From Pseudomonadota bacterium (GTDB taxonomy: Bacteria; Pseudomonadota; Alphaproteobacteria; Rhizobiales; Hyphomicrobiaceae): a DNA stretch of 64,000 bases. Shown one piece after another: positions 27,635-37,612 of the stretch; the stretch's first letter is position 1; each line of letters starts with the position of its first letter. The notes beneath the pieces were generated by a model that ran no database searches, was not told the origin of the DNA, and saw nothing but the letters and a program-made list of their open reading frames with translations. The DNA lies in NCBI GenBank assembly GCA_018242295.1, contig JAFECE010000003.1:62001-126000 (forward strand), in the 5' to 3' direction. A program made the translations under genes and the position numbers.

Positions 27635-29731
27635 ATGAGCCGTGGCGTCACTAAGACAGGGAACTATCCGCCGGGCAATCAACCCATCGACGAACTATGC
27701 ATCAATACGATCCGCACGCTGTCCATGGACGCGGTACAGCAGGCCCAGTCCGGCCATCCCGGCACGCCTATGGCGTTGGCTCCGGTCATCTACACGTTGT
27801 GGCAGCGTTTTCTCCGCTATGATCCCGACGAGCCGGCCTGGCCGAATAGAGACCGCTTTGTGCTGTCCAACGGGCACGCTTCGATGCTGCTCTATTCGAT
27901 GTTGCATCTTGCCGGCGTAAGGGACGATCAGAACTCTCGCGAACTCGCGGTCACTCTCGAAGACATCAAGCGCTTCCGGCAGCTCGACAGTCCTTGTCCA
28001 GGGCACCCTGAATATCATCGCACCGCTGGCGTCGAGGCGACGACTGGCCCCCTCGGTCAAGGCTGCGGAATGAGCGTCGGAATGGCCATCGCCGAGCGCT
28101 GGCTGGCCAAGCACTTCAACAAGCCGGACCTCAAGATATTCAACTACGACATTTATACTTTCTGCGGTGACGGCGACTTGATGGAAGGCGTCGCGAGCGA
28201 AGCCGCCTCGCTCGCGGGCCACCTGATGCTCGGCAACCTCTGCTGGATTTACGACAGCAACCGCATCACGATCGAAGGCCACACAGACCTCGCGTTCAGC
28301 GACGATGTTGCCGCGCGCTTCCTTGCTTACGGCTGGAACGTGCTGCATGTCGGCGATGCCAACGACTGCGAGCGGATCGCAGAGGCGATCGAGACCTTCC
28401 GGAATACGCACGACGTACCGACGCTGATCATCGTCGATAGCCATATCGGCTACGGCGCGCCGCATAAGCACGATACCAGCGCCGCGCACGGCGAACCGCT
28501 TGGGGCCGAAGAAGTCCGCCTGGCGAAACGCAGCTATGGCTGGCCGGAAGAGTCCCAGTTTTTCATTCCCGAGGGAGTGCGTGAGCACTTCAGCGCCAAC
28601 ATCGGCCGGCGCGGGCGGGAACTCCGGACGGCGTGGACTGAACTCATAAAGACGTATCGGTCCAAATATCCTGACGCCAGCGGCGACATTGAACGATTAC
28701 AGACAGGTCAACTTAAGGGCGGATGGGACGCCGATCTGCCGAGCTTTGCCGCCGATCCGAAAGGGCTCGCGTCGCGCGATTCCTCAGCCAAGGTACTGAA
28801 TGCCATCGCAGCGCATGTTCCATCGCTTATCGGCGGCTCCGCTGATCTTGCGCCATCGACGAAGACGCGTCTGACGTTCGAGGCGGCGGGAGATTTCGAG
28901 GCTGGCAAATACGGCGGCCGCAATCTGCATTTCGGAGTACGCGAACATGCCATGGGCACCATTCTGAATGGGCTCGCGTTATCCAAGCTCCGCGCCTACG
29001 GCTCGAGTTTTTTGACCTTTTCCGACTACGCGAAACCCGCCATTCGGCTCAGCGCACTGATGGAGGTTCCTGTCATCTATATCTTCACGCACGACTCGAT
29101 CGGCCTCGGTGAGGATGGACCGACGCATCAGCCGATCGAGCAACTGGTGGCGCTGCGCAGTGTACCCGACCTCATTACGCTCCGGCCCGCCGACGCCAAT
29201 GAGGTCGCCGAAGCTTGGCGTGTCATCGTCGGATCGCTGCATGGGCCGGTCTGCCTGGCATTGACCCGGCAGCCTGTCCCGACATTCGATCGCAAGCGTT
29301 ACGCTTCCGCGGCAGGCGTTGCGCGCGGCGCCTACATCATGGCCGATGCCGACCGCGGCAAACCTCAAGTGATCCTGATCGGAACCGGCAGCGAAGTTGC
29401 GCTTTGCGTGGAAGCTTACGAAACGCTGAAACAGGAAGGCGTTGCGGCGCGTCTCGTCAGCATGCCGTCGTGGGAATTGTTCGAACAACAGGATCAAGCG
29501 TACCGCGACAGCGTGCTGCCGCCCGCCGTGAAAGCGCGCGTTTCGGTCGAGGCGGGCGCGGTCATCGGCTGGGATCGCTATGTGGGGCCGACCGGCGCCA
29601 GGATCGGTATGCACAGCTTCGGCGCGTCGGCGCCAATCAAGGATGCCATGAGGGCGTTCGGCTTTACGCCGAAGAACGTATTGGCCGTGGCGAAGCAACA
29701 GCTCGGCTTGGCCAAGGAGAAAGCGGCATGA
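27635..29731 (+). CDS. tkt: Transketolase
   Basis: 698 aa, normal length. It moves two-carbon units between sugar phosphates with thiamine diphosphate. Visible landmarks are AQSGHPGTPMALAPVIYTLW, RFVLSNGHASMLLYSMLHLAG, the ThDP motif FCGDGDLMEGVASEAASLAG near residue 178 with the IYDSNRITIEG segment, and the C-terminal half FGVREHAMGTILNGLAL plus HDSIGLGEDGPTHQP. The ATG at 27635 opens the operon. The stop overlaps the start of the transaldolase-isomerase fusion by 4 bp. In a methylotroph a linked tkt can serve either the pentose phosphate pathway or formaldehyde metabolism; the neighbours here favour the oxidative pentose phosphate cycle. Confidence 0.97.
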   Translation: MSRGVTKTGNYPPGNQPIDELCINTIRTLSMDAVQQAQSGHPGTPMALAPVIYTLWQRFLRYDPDEPAWPNRDRFVLSNGHASMLLYSMLHLAGVRDDQNSRELAVTLEDIKRFRQLDSPCPGHPEYHRTAGVEATTGPLGQGCGMSVGMAIAERWLAKHFNKPDLKIFNYDIYTFCGDGDLMEGVASEAASLAGHLMLGNLCWIYDSNRITIEGHTDLAFSDDVAARFLAYGWNVLHVGDANDCERIAEAIETFRNTHDVPTLIIVDSHIGYGAPHKHDTSAAHGEPLGAEEVRLAKRSYGWPEESQFFIPEGVREHFSANIGRRGRELRTAWTELIKTYRSKYPDASGDIERLQTGQLKGGWDADLPSFAADPKGLASRDSSAKVLNAIAAHVPSLIGGSADLAPSTKTRLTFEAAGDFEAGKYGGRNLHFGVREHAMGTILNGLALSKLRAYGSSFLTFSDYAKPAIRLSALMEVPVIYIFTHDSIGLGEDGPTHQPIEQLVALRSVPDLITLRPADANEVAEAWRVIVGSLHGPVCLALTRQPVPTFDRKRYASAAGVARGAYIMADADRGKPQVILIGTGSEVALCVEAYETLKQEGVAARLVSMPSWELFEQQDQAYRDSVLPPAVKARVSVEAGAVIGWDRYVGPTGARIGMHSFGASAPIKDAMRAFGFTPKNVLAVAKQQLGLAKEKAA

Positions 29732-32568
29732 ACGCGCTGAAGCAGCTCGAACTCTACGGCCAGTCGCTCTGGCTCGACTATATGAAGCGCAGCCTTATCG
29801 AAAGCGACGAGCTTGGCACACTCATCGAGCGCGATGGATTGAAGGGCGTCACATCGAACCCATCGATTTTCGAGAAGGCCATTGGTGAGACCGATGAGTA
29901 CGCGGAAGCCCTGAAGGCGTTTCAGGCCCGGGCCGATCACAGCATCTCCGCGATCTACGAGCATCTGGCGATCGCCGATATCCGCGCCGCAGCCGATGTC
30001 CTGCGTCCGGTCTACGACAAAACACAGAATCGCGACGGCTATGTCAGCCTCGAATGCTCGCCTTATCTCGCCAACGACACCGAGGCCACGGTGGCGGAGG
30101 CGATGCGGCTATGGGCGGCCGTCGATCGTCCCAACTTGATGGTGAAGGTACCGGCGACGCCCGCCGGCATACCTGCCATCCGGCGGCTGATCGGCCGCGG
30201 ACTGAACATCAACATCACATTGCTGTTTTCCGTCAGCGTCTATGAGCAGGTCGTCGAAGCCTATATCTCCGGCCTCGAAGATCTGAAAAAGGCGGGAGGC
30301 GACGTTTCAAAGACCGGCAGTGTCGCGAGCTTCTTCGTCAGCCGCATCGATACTGCGGTCGACAAGCGGCTCGATAAGCTCGATGACCGGCAGGCTGCGG
30401 AAAATCTGCGCGGCAAGACGGCGATCGCCAATGCGAAGCTCGCTTACGTTCGATACAAGGCGCTGTTTTCAGGTTCGCGCTGGAACGATCTCGCTGCTTC
30501 GGGTGCAAGGACGCAGCGACTCCTCTGGGCTTCGACGAGCACAAAAAATCCGGCCTACAAAGACACGATTTATGTCGACAGTCTCATCGGCCGGGAGACG
30601 GTCGACACCGTTCCACCCGCGACGATGGACGCATATCGCGATCACGGGAATCCAACACCCGATGCCATCGAACAGGATGTGGCAGGCGCGCGCGCGGTGC
30701 TTGCCGCGCTTGCCGAGCACAGCGTCTCGTTGTCGGAGGTCACAGACGAACTGGTGAAGGACGGAGTTCAGCAGTTTGCGGATGCATTCGACAAGCTCTT
30801 TGCAGCCATCGCGCGACGGCGCCGCACAGTGATTGAAGACCATTGCAACGGTCTGCAAATTGCTCCCGGCATGCCGGCGATGAAGGCGGCCTATGATAGT
30901 GAACTCGAGACTTGGCGCAGGGAAGGTCTCATTCGGCGACTTTGGGCCAGCGACAAATCGCTTTGGACCGGAACGAATGAAAACAAGTGGACGGGCTGGC
31001 TGCACGCTGTCGAGCAGGAAATCGGCAACGCCGGCCAATTGCGGCGCTTCGCAGATGACGTGAAAGAACGCCGCTTTACCGATGTGGTTCTGCTCGGCAT
31101 GGGCGGCTCGAGCCTCGGCCCGGAAGTATTGAGCGAGACATTCGGGCACCAGTCCGGCTGGCCGCGCTTCCATATGCTGGACAGCACCGATCCCGCGCAG
31201 ATCAAGGCCATCGAAGGCTCCGTTGAACTCGGCCAGACGCTGTTCATCGTCTCATCCAAGTCCGGCAGCACGCTGGAGCCGAACCTTTTCATGGACTACT
31301 TCCTCGATCGCGTCGCCACCGCTGTAGGGACCAAGAAAAAGGCGGCCCGGAATTTTGTTGCTGTCACGGACCCGGGTTCGTCGCTGGAAGCGCGCGCAAA
31401 GAAACTCGGTTTCGCTCATATCTTTCACGGCGTGCCCTCGATCGGTGGCCGCTATTCCGTACTTTCGAACTTCGGATTGGTGCCGGCCGCCGCCATGGGT
31501 CTCGACGTCAAGCGGATTCTCGAAACGACGTTGCCCATGGAGCGCGCTTGCGGCGCCGATGTTCCTCCTTCCGAAAATCCCGGTGTGAAGCTCGGCATCG
31601 CCTTGGGCCTTGCGGCAAAGCAATTCGGCCGCAACAAGGTGACGATCATTGCCTCGCCGGAAATCGCCGATCTCGGTGCGTGGCTGGAACAGCTTCTCGC
31701 CGAAAGCACAGGCAAGGACGGTCGCGGACTCATTCCGCTGGCGGACGAGCCGCCGACCACTCCTGAGCATTATGGTAACGACCGTTTCTTCGCCTATCTC
31801 GAATTGGACGGGCGCGCAGCGTCGTCACAGCAGCAGGCCGTGGATGCGCTCGAAAAAGCCGGGCATCCGATTGCTAAAATCCGCGTCAAGGACCTCTGGC
31901 ACATCGGCCAAGAGTTCTTCCGGTGGGAAATAGCAACCGCAGTGGCCGGCGAGATTATCGGTATCAATCCATTCGATCAGCCGGACGTCGAGGCGAGCAA
32001 GGTCAAGACGAGCGCGCTGACCGATGCATACGAAAGATCGCACAGGCTGCCCGATGAAGAGCCGATCTTTCGCGAAGATGGTATCGCGCTCTACGCCGAT
32101 CCGCGCAATGCCGCCGAGCTCGGCCGGCACAACACGCTGGCCGGATATCTCAGGAGCCATTTCGGACGCGTGGAGGCCGGCGACTATGTGGCTTTGCTCC
32201 CCTACATCTGGCGCGACGAGGCGCACATCAGAGCCATGACGGCAATGCGTTCGCGCATCCGCGACCGTACCCACGCCGCCACCTGCCTCGGCTTCGGCCC
32301 CCGCTTCCAGCATTCCACCGGCCAAGCCTACAAGGGCGGTCCGAACTCCGGAGTTTTTCTCCAACTTACCGCCGACGACCCAATCGATATCGATGTGCCC
32401 GGCCATTCGTACAGCTTCGGCGTCGTGAAGGCGGCGCAGGCGCGTGGCGATCTCGATGTGCTGGTCGAACGGGGGCGGCGTGCGCTGCGCGTTCACGTCA
32501 AGGACGTCGATGCTGGTCTTGCGGAATTTGCTCGCGCCGTCGACGAGGCGCTCGGGAACGAGCTTTGA
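29728..32568 (+). CDS. Bifunctional transaldolase / glucose-6-phosphate isomerase
   Basis: 946 aa from the ATG at 29728, which overlaps the tkt stop (ATGA). Residues 1 to about 370 are transaldolase: LIERDGLKGVTSNPSIF, and NLMVKVPATPAG with the Schiff-base lysine Lys140. From about residue 390 a phosphoglucose-isomerase domain follows, with DVVLLGMGGSSLGPEVL (near 452), FIVSSKSGSTLEPNLFMDYF and HSTGQAYKGGPNSGVF. The fusion links the step that makes fructose-6-phosphate to the one that turns it back into glucose-6-phosphate, closing an oxidative pentose phosphate cycle. The same fusion is known in acetic acid bacteria and several methylotrophs. gnd follows after 11 bp. Confidence 0.95.
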   Translation: MNALKQLELYGQSLWLDYMKRSLIESDELGTLIERDGLKGVTSNPSIFEKAIGETDEYAEALKAFQARADHSISAIYEHLAIADIRAAADVLRPVYDKTQNRDGYVSLECSPYLANDTEATVAEAMRLWAAVDRPNLMVKVPATPAGIPAIRRLIGRGLNINITLLFSVSVYEQVVEAYISGLEDLKKAGGDVSKTGSVASFFVSRIDTAVDKRLDKLDDRQAAENLRGKTAIANAKLAYVRYKALFSGSRWNDLAASGARTQRLLWASTSTKNPAYKDTIYVDSLIGRETVDTVPPATMDAYRDHGNPTPDAIEQDVAGARAVLAALAEHSVSLSEVTDELVKDGVQQFADAFDKLFAAIARRRRTVIEDHCNGLQIAPGMPAMKAAYDSELETWRREGLIRRLWASDKSLWTGTNENKWTGWLHAVEQEIGNAGQLRRFADDVKERRFTDVVLLGMGGSSLGPEVLSETFGHQSGWPRFHMLDSTDPAQIKAIEGSVELGQTLFIVSSKSGSTLEPNLFMDYFLDRVATAVGTKKKAARNFVAVTDPGSSLEARAKKLGFAHIFHGVPSIGGRYSVLSNFGLVPAAAMGLDVKRILETTLPMERACGADVPPSENPGVKLGIALGLAAKQFGRNKVTIIASPEIADLGAWLEQLLAESTGKDGRGLIPLADEPPTTPEHYGNDRFFAYLELDGRAASSQQQAVDALEKAGHPIAKIRVKDLWHIGQEFFRWEIATAVAGEIIGINPFDQPDVEASKVKTSALTDAYERSHRLPDEEPIFREDGIALYADPRNAAELGRHNTLAGYLRSHFGRVEAGDYVALLPYIWRDEAHIRAMTAMRSRIRDRTHAATCLGFGPRFQHSTGQAYKGGPNSGVFLQLTADDPIDIDVPGHSYSFGVVKAAQARGDLDVLVERGRRALRVHVKDVDAGLAEFARAVDEALGNEL

Positions 32569-32579
32569 GGATGACTTAA

Positions 32580-33611
32580 ATGCAGATCGGGATAATCGGC
32601 TTGGGTCGCATGGGTGGCAACATCTCTCGCCGACTGATGAAGGCGGGACACCACTGCGTCGTGTTCGACGCCGACGCCAGGCCGCGCGATGTGCTGGCCA
32701 AGGAAGGTGCGACGGCAGTCGGGTCTCTCGAGGAGATGATGAAGGCGCTCGCGGAGCGGCCGCGCGCCGTCTGGGTCATGCTGCCTGCGGGCCGGATAAC
32801 CGAGGAGACGGTGGCGCGCCTCGGCGGCCTTTTGGCGCCTGATGACATCATCATCGATGGCGGCAATTCGTTCTACAAGGACGACATCAGGCGCGCGAAG
32901 GCACTGGCCGAAAAGCGTATCCGCTACATAGATTGCGGCACCTCCGGCGGCGTCTGGGGTCTCGAGCGCGGCTATTGCATGATGATCGGCGGTCCGCAGG
33001 AGGCTGTCGCTCACCTCGATCCGATCTTTGCGGCGCTCGCGCCTGGATTAGGCAACATCCCGCGCACTCCGGGCCGGGAAAAAGCGGATCCTCGCGCGGA
33101 GCATGGGTATATTCACACGGGCCCGAATGGCAGCGGGCACTTCGTCAAGATGGTGCATAACGGCATCGAATACGGATTGATGCAGGCCTACGCCGAGGGC
33201 TTCGACATTCTTCACAACAAAGATTCGAATGACTTGCCGGACGACGAGCGCTTCGTCTTCAACATGCCGGACATCGCAGAGGTCTGGCGGCGCGGCAGCG
33301 TCATTACATCCTGGTTGCTCGATCTCAGCGCCGTCGCCCTGGCGAAGGACCCGCAGCTGAAGCATTTCTCGGGCTTCGTTCAAGATTCCGGCGAGGGCCG
33401 CTGGACCGTCGAAGCCGCGATTGAAGAAGCCGTTCCCGCGGAAGTTCTCTCGACAGCCCTTTACGCGCGTTTCCGGTCGCGGGGGCAGCACACGTTCGGA
33501 GAGAAGATGCTTTCGGCGATGCGCCTGGGCTTCGGTGGCCACATCGAAGGCAGCGAGCCGCTTGATCCCGAACCGAAGACAATGGAATCGCGAGGGCGGG
33601 CCGCATCGTAA
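32580..33611 (+). CDS. gnd: 6-phosphogluconate dehydrogenase, decarboxylating, short type
   Basis: 343 aa, the short form (about 300-345 aa) instead of the 470-aa enzyme. It oxidises 6-phosphogluconate to ribulose-5-phosphate and CO2. The Rossmann fold begins [28 protein letters not shown]; the acidic residue ending strand 2, where NADP-specific enzymes carry NRT, suggests NAD use. [12 protein letters not shown] is the family signature and [19 protein letters not shown] carries the catalytic lysine. It sits between the transaldolase-isomerase fusion and zwf with short gaps. Confidence 0.94.
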   Translation: MQIGIIGLGRMGGNISRRLMKAGHHCVVFDADARPRDVLAKEGATAVGSLEEMMKALAERPRAVWVMLPAGRITEETVARLGGLLAPDDIIIDGGNSFYKDDIRRAKALAEKRIRYIDCGTSGGVWGLERGYCMMIGGPQEAVAHLDPIFAALAPGLGNIPRTPGREKADPRAEHGYIHTGPNGSGHFVKMVHNGIEYGLMQAYAEGFDILHNKDSNDLPDDERFVFNMPDIAEVWRRGSVITSWLLDLSAVALAKDPQLKHFSGFVQDSGEGRWTVEAAIEEAVPAEVLSTALYARFRSRGQHTFGEKMLSAMRLGFGGHIEGSEPLDPEPKTMESRGRAAS

Positions 33612-33630
33612 AACGCAACGGATTAGCTCG

Positions 33631-35244
33631 ATGTCGTTAAAGGCTCCGATCCGAAGACACCAAGCCGCGCAGCTCATTCAATGTCCGCCGGCACGGCAGC
33701 CCGAGCCGGCCGATCCGTGCGCCATGGTCATCTTTGGCGCCTACGGCGACCTCACGAAACGGCTGGTCATTCCCGCGCTCTATAATCTCTCGCGTACGAG
33801 AGTGCTGCCGGAGAATTTCGCGCTCATCGGCGTGGCGCGGACGCCAGGAACGTCCGAAAGTTGGCGCAATCACCTTTACGATACGCTGAAGAGCTATGTC
33901 AGAAATCCGGTGACCGAGTTCGAAGTCGATCATATCGACGACGCGGCCTGGAAGCGGCTTGCGAACAAGCTGACGTATGTCCAGGGCGATCTGACCAAGC
34001 CCGAAGTGTATCAGACGCTTTGCGGTGCGCTTGCTGATGCGGAAAAGGTGCATGGCACCGAAGGCAACGCCATTTTCTATCTCGCGGTTGCCGATCGCCT
34101 GTTCGGCACGGTGATCGATTACCTCGGCGACGCCAAGCTCACGCAGCGGACCGAGGACAAAAATGGAAAGACGAAGTTTTGGCGCCGCGTCGTCGTCGAG
34201 AAACCGTTCGGCCACAGCCTCGACTCGGCTCGCAAATTGAATGCGCAGATCCTACGCACGCTGAACGAAGACCAAATTTTCCGCATCGACCACTTTCTGG
34301 GAAAGGACACCGTCCAGAGCATCATGGCGTTTCGCTTCGGCAACGGGCTGTTCGAACCGATCTGGAATCGCGACCGTATCGATCACGTACAGATCACTGC
34401 AGCAGAGACGGTTGGCGTCGAGCAGCGCGGGTCGTTCTACGAGGTCACCGGGGCGCTGCGCGACATGGTCCCCAATCATGTTTTCTCGCTGCTTTCGATG
34501 GTCGCCATGGAGCCTCCGACGGGTTTTGATGCCCAGGCAATCCGCACAAAAAAAGCCGACGTGCTTGCGGCCATGGCGCCGGTGTCTGCGACATGCGCCG
34601 TGCGCGGCCAATACGGAGCCGGCAAGGTGAAAGGCAAAAAGGTCGTGGCCTACCGGCAGGAGCCCAATGTCGCGACGGTTTCGAACGTCGAAACCTATAT
34701 CGCCATGAAACTCGAGATCGATAACTGGCGTTGGGCCGGGGTGCCGTTTTACGTGCGTACGGGAAAGCACATGTCGCGACGGGATACGGAAATCGCGATC
34801 TGCTTCAAGCAAGCGCCCTACACGGCGTTTCAATATACGCCCGTCGAATGCTTGCGGCCTAACTGGCTGGTGCTGCGCATTGCGCCGGACGAAGGCATTT
34901 CCCTGCAATTCGAGGTCAAACGGCCCGGACCTGTCGTCAACCTCGCTGCCGTCAAGATGGACTTTCACTACAGCGACTGGTTCGCGAAGGAACCGAATGT
35001 CGGCTACGAAACGCTGCTCTATGACGTGATGATCGGCGATCCGACGCTCTTCATGCGCGCCGACATGGTGGAGCACGGCTGGCGCATCGTGCAGCCGGTC
35101 CTTGACGCCTGGGCTGCAGAGAAGGCCGATTTTCCGAACTACGAGTCCGGCAGCGACGGTCCGGAGGCGGCCAACGACTTGCTGCGCCATGATGGCGGCC
35201 GGGTGTGGCGGCCGATCAATCCTACCGGGTGCAACAAGCCATGA
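33631..35244 (+). CDS. zwf: Glucose-6-phosphate 1-dehydrogenase
   Basis: 537 aa from the ATG at 33631; the reading frame is open further upstream into gnd but the family N-terminus starts here. It makes 6-phosphogluconolactone from glucose-6-phosphate. The coenzyme motif is FGAYGDLTKRLVIPALYNL. The active-site signature is RIDHFLGKDTVQ (Arg218-Gln229), with Phe222 where most enzymes have Tyr and Asp226 where most have Glu. The substrate-binding VVVEKPFGHSL block and the C-terminal VPFYVRTGKHM are intact. The first 35 residues are a basic, glutamine-rich extension of unclear role. The stop overlaps the next start by 4 bp. Confidence 0.96.
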   Translation: MSLKAPIRRHQAAQLIQCPPARQPEPADPCAMVIFGAYGDLTKRLVIPALYNLSRTRVLPENFALIGVARTPGTSESWRNHLYDTLKSYVRNPVTEFEVDHIDDAAWKRLANKLTYVQGDLTKPEVYQTLCGALADAEKVHGTEGNAIFYLAVADRLFGTVIDYLGDAKLTQRTEDKNGKTKFWRRVVVEKPFGHSLDSARKLNAQILRTLNEDQIFRIDHFLGKDTVQSIMAFRFGNGLFEPIWNRDRIDHVQITAAETVGVEQRGSFYEVTGALRDMVPNHVFSLLSMVAMEPPTGFDAQAIRTKKADVLAAMAPVSATCAVRGQYGAGKVKGKKVVAYRQEPNVATVSNVETYIAMKLEIDNWRWAGVPFYVRTGKHMSRRDTEIAICFKQAPYTAFQYTPVECLRPNWLVLRIAPDEGISLQFEVKRPGPVVNLAAVKMDFHYSDWFAKEPNVGYETLLYDVMIGDPTLFMRADMVEHGWRIVQPVLDAWAAEKADFPNYESGSDGPEAANDLLRHDGGRVWRPINPTGCNKP

Positions 35245-36074
35245 GCTGTCACCGGACGATCCAACTTCTGCTGGCCGACGTCGACGGCACACTCGTTACT
35301 CACGACAAAGTGCTGACGAACGCGGCGAAGGCAGCCGTCAGCGAACTGCACGATGCCGGCATCGGATTTGCGATCACGAGCGGCAGGCCGCCGCGCGGCA
35401 TGTCGATGTTGATCGCTCCGTTGGCACTTGGGACTCCTATCGCCGGCTTCAACGGCGGCATCTTCGTCAATCCGGACCTTTCAGTGATCGAAAGTCATCT
35501 GCTCGATCCCAAGACGGCGAAGCAAGCCGTCGCCATTCTTCTCGACCAGGGACTCGACGCGTGGGTCTATACCGAAGACGAATGGCTGATCCGCGATCCG
35601 AATGCGCCGCATGTGGCGCGCGAGACGTGGACGGTGAAGTTCGACGCAACGGTCGTCGCATCGTTCACCGACGCACACTTTGCTCACACCGCGAAAGTCG
35701 TCGGCGTGTCGGACGATGTGGACCGCGTCGCCGCGTGCGAGAAGGTGGCGCAGCGCACTCTTGGCGAGGCGGCGAGCGCCGCACGTTCCCAACCTTATTA
35801 TCTCGACGTGACCCATCCCGAGGCCAACAAGGGAACCGTGGTGGCGACGCTCTCCAAGCTCCTCGACGTCTCGCCCGACCAGATCGTCACTATCGGCGAC
35901 ATGCCAAACGACGTTCTCATGTTCGCCAAGAGCGGATTTTCCATCGCGATGGGCAATTCCAGCGACGAGGTGAAGGCGCAGGCGAGTGCCGTTGCCGACA
36001 GCAACGAGAACGAGGGCTTCGCGAAAGCCGTGCAAAAATTTGTTTTGGCTCCGGCCAATACGCGAAGTTCGTGA
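35241..36074 (+). CDS. HAD-superfamily Cof-type phosphatase
   Basis: 277 aa from the ATG at 35241 (MSCHRTIQLLLADVDGTLVTHD), overlapping the zwf stop by 4 bp. Motif I is LADVDGTLV with the nucleophilic Asp; TSGRPPRG is motif II, and GDMPNDVLMFAKSGFSIAMGNSSDEVK is the motif III/IV region of the Cof/IIB subclass. The substrate could be a sugar phosphate, a flavin or a lactone by-product; being nested between zwf and pgl suggests repair or salvage of a pentose phosphate intermediate. That is inference. Confidence 0.85.
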   Translation: MSCHRTIQLLLADVDGTLVTHDKVLTNAAKAAVSELHDAGIGFAITSGRPPRGMSMLIAPLALGTPIAGFNGGIFVNPDLSVIESHLLDPKTAKQAVAILLDQGLDAWVYTEDEWLIRDPNAPHVARETWTVKFDATVVASFTDAHFAHTAKVVGVSDDVDRVAACEKVAQRTLGEAASAARSQPYYLDVTHPEANKGTVVATLSKLLDVSPDQIVTIGDMPNDVLMFAKSGFSIAMGNSSDEVKAQASAVADSNENEGFAKAVQKFVLAPANTRSS

Positions 36075-36116
36075 CCGGGCATCCCAGGCTTCGGAATAGG
36101 ACAGAAGGAGACGTCC

Positions 36117-36851
36117 TTGACCAATCCGTTCGTGGCGAACCTCGAAATTCTCGCCGATGCGGACGCGTTGGCGCTGAGGGCTGCCAACTGGCTGCTTGAA
36201 TTGGCTACTGAAAAACACGGCGATTTTGCCGTTGATCTGTCCGGCGGCTCGACGCCAAGACGACTCTATGAATGTCTCGCGGGGCCACCTTTTCGCGATG
36301 CGTTTCCGTGGTGGCGAACGCATTGGTTCTGGGGGGACGAGCGATTTGTGCCTCCGGATCATGCGCTCAGCAATTATCGCATGGTGCGGGAAGCTTTGCT
36401 TTCGCGGGTGCCGATACCTGATGCCAACATCCATCCGATACCGACCAGCAGCAGCCCCGAGGCGGCCGCCTATGATTATGAGCGCCTACTCAAATCTGTT
36501 TACGGCGCGGAGCGGCTCGACCCGGCTCGGCCACTCTTCGACGCGACTTTTCTGGGTGTGGGTCTGGATGGGCATTTTGCGTCATTGTTTCCTGGCACCG
36601 CCGCGCTCGCTGAGCGGAACCATTGGGTTGTCGCCGTCGTGGGAGCCAAGGCGGAAGCGCGGATTACCCTCACCTATCCAGCCCTTGAGAGCAGCCGGAA
36701 CATCGCCTTTCTGATCGAAGGAGAAGAGAAGCGTGCGATCCTGAATCGGCTTTGTGGGGGCGACAACAGTCTGCCTGCCGCGCATCTCAAACCGGCTGGC
36801 ACGCTGCGGGTCTTCACGGATGAGGCGGCCATTGAGCCCGTGGTTCAGTGA
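36117..36851 (+). CDS. pgl: 6-phosphogluconolactonase
   Basis: 244 aa from a TTG at 36117, preceded by AGAAGGAG at a good distance, which supports this unusual start. It hydrolyses 6-phosphogluconolactone to 6-phosphogluconate. DevB/Pgl family marks are DLSGGSTPRRLYECL, WFWGDERFVPPDHALSNYRMVREALL and GVGLDGHFASLFPGT. Its stop overlaps the ATG of the glucokinase gene (TGATG), continuing the operon. Confidence 0.94.
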   Translation: MTNPFVANLEILADADALALRAANWLLELATEKHGDFAVDLSGGSTPRRLYECLAGPPFRDAFPWWRTHWFWGDERFVPPDHALSNYRMVREALLSRVPIPDANIHPIPTSSSPEAAAYDYERLLKSVYGAERLDPARPLFDATFLGVGLDGHFASLFPGTAALAERNHWVVAVVGAKAEARITLTYPALESSRNIAFLIEGEEKRAILNRLCGGDNSLPAAHLKPAGTLRVFTDEAAIEPVVQ

Positions 36852-37612
36852 TGAACGAGGCAAGACCCAATCAGACAACGAGCCGAACCGGCTTATGCAC
36901 GTTGGCAATCGACGTCGGCGGCACCGGACTCAAGGCATCGGTTCTCGATGATGCAGGACGAATGCTCGTGAAGCGGGTGCGGGTCGATACGCCCGATCCT
37001 TGCCATCCCGGAATTCTATTGAACACGCTTGCCGATCTGACGGCTGGGCTTCCTCCCAGCGAACGAATTTCCATGGGCTTTCCCGGCGTCATCCGCCGCG
37101 GCCGCGTTGTTACGGCACCGCACTTCGACATCGAAAAGTGGCGCGATTATCCGCTGGAGGCGGTCTTAGCACAGCGCTTCCGGAAGCCCGCTCGCCTCCT
37201 CAATGACGCGGAGGTACAAGGACTTGGAATTGTAGCGGGGAGCGGGCTTGAAGTCGTGCTCACGCTCGGCACCGGTATCGGGAGCGCGGTGTTCACCAAT
37301 GGCGCGCTCGCGCCTCACCTCGAGCTCGCGCATCATCCAATTCACAAGGATGAGACCTATAACGGCTACATCGGCGCTGAAGCCCGCCGCACGCATGGAC
37401 ACAAAAAGTGGAATCGCCGCGTGCTGAATACGATCAAGATCGTCTATTCTCTGCTGCACTACGACATGCTGTATCTCGGCGGAGGCAATGCCGCCGACGT
37501 CGGCACCGATGATTTGCCGGACAATGTCCGCATCGCCTCCAATGATGCCGGGATCACGGGCGGGATCCGCCTCTGGGACGAGAAAGTCTGGCAAGACGTC
37601 CGCAATAACTGA
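36851..37612 (+). CDS. ppgK: ROK-family glucokinase, polyphosphate-glucokinase-like
   Basis: 253 aa from ATG 36851 (a GTG one codon earlier is also possible). The N-terminal phosphate loop LAIDVGGTGLKASVLDDAG, the MGFPGVIRRGRV strand and LTLGTGIGSAVFTNGALAPHLEL are typical of polyphosphate/ATP glucokinases. The ROK zinc motif (C-x-C-G-x2-G-C) is absent, as in PpgK. It would phosphorylate glucose released by the GH15 and debranching-type enzymes encoded opposite, so feeding zwf. Use of polyphosphate instead of ATP is inferred from family likeness. It is the last gene of the tkt operon; no clear terminator follows. Confidence 0.85.
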   Translation: MNEARPNQTTSRTGLCTLAIDVGGTGLKASVLDDAGRMLVKRVRVDTPDPCHPGILLNTLADLTAGLPPSERISMGFPGVIRRGRVVTAPHFDIEKWRDYPLEAVLAQRFRKPARLLNDAEVQGLGIVAGSGLEVVLTLGTGIGSAVFTNGALAPHLELAHHPIHKDETYNGYIGAEARRTHGHKKWNRRVLNTIKIVYSLLHYDMLYLGGGNAADVGTDDLPDNVRIASNDAGITGGIRLWDEKVWQDVRNN

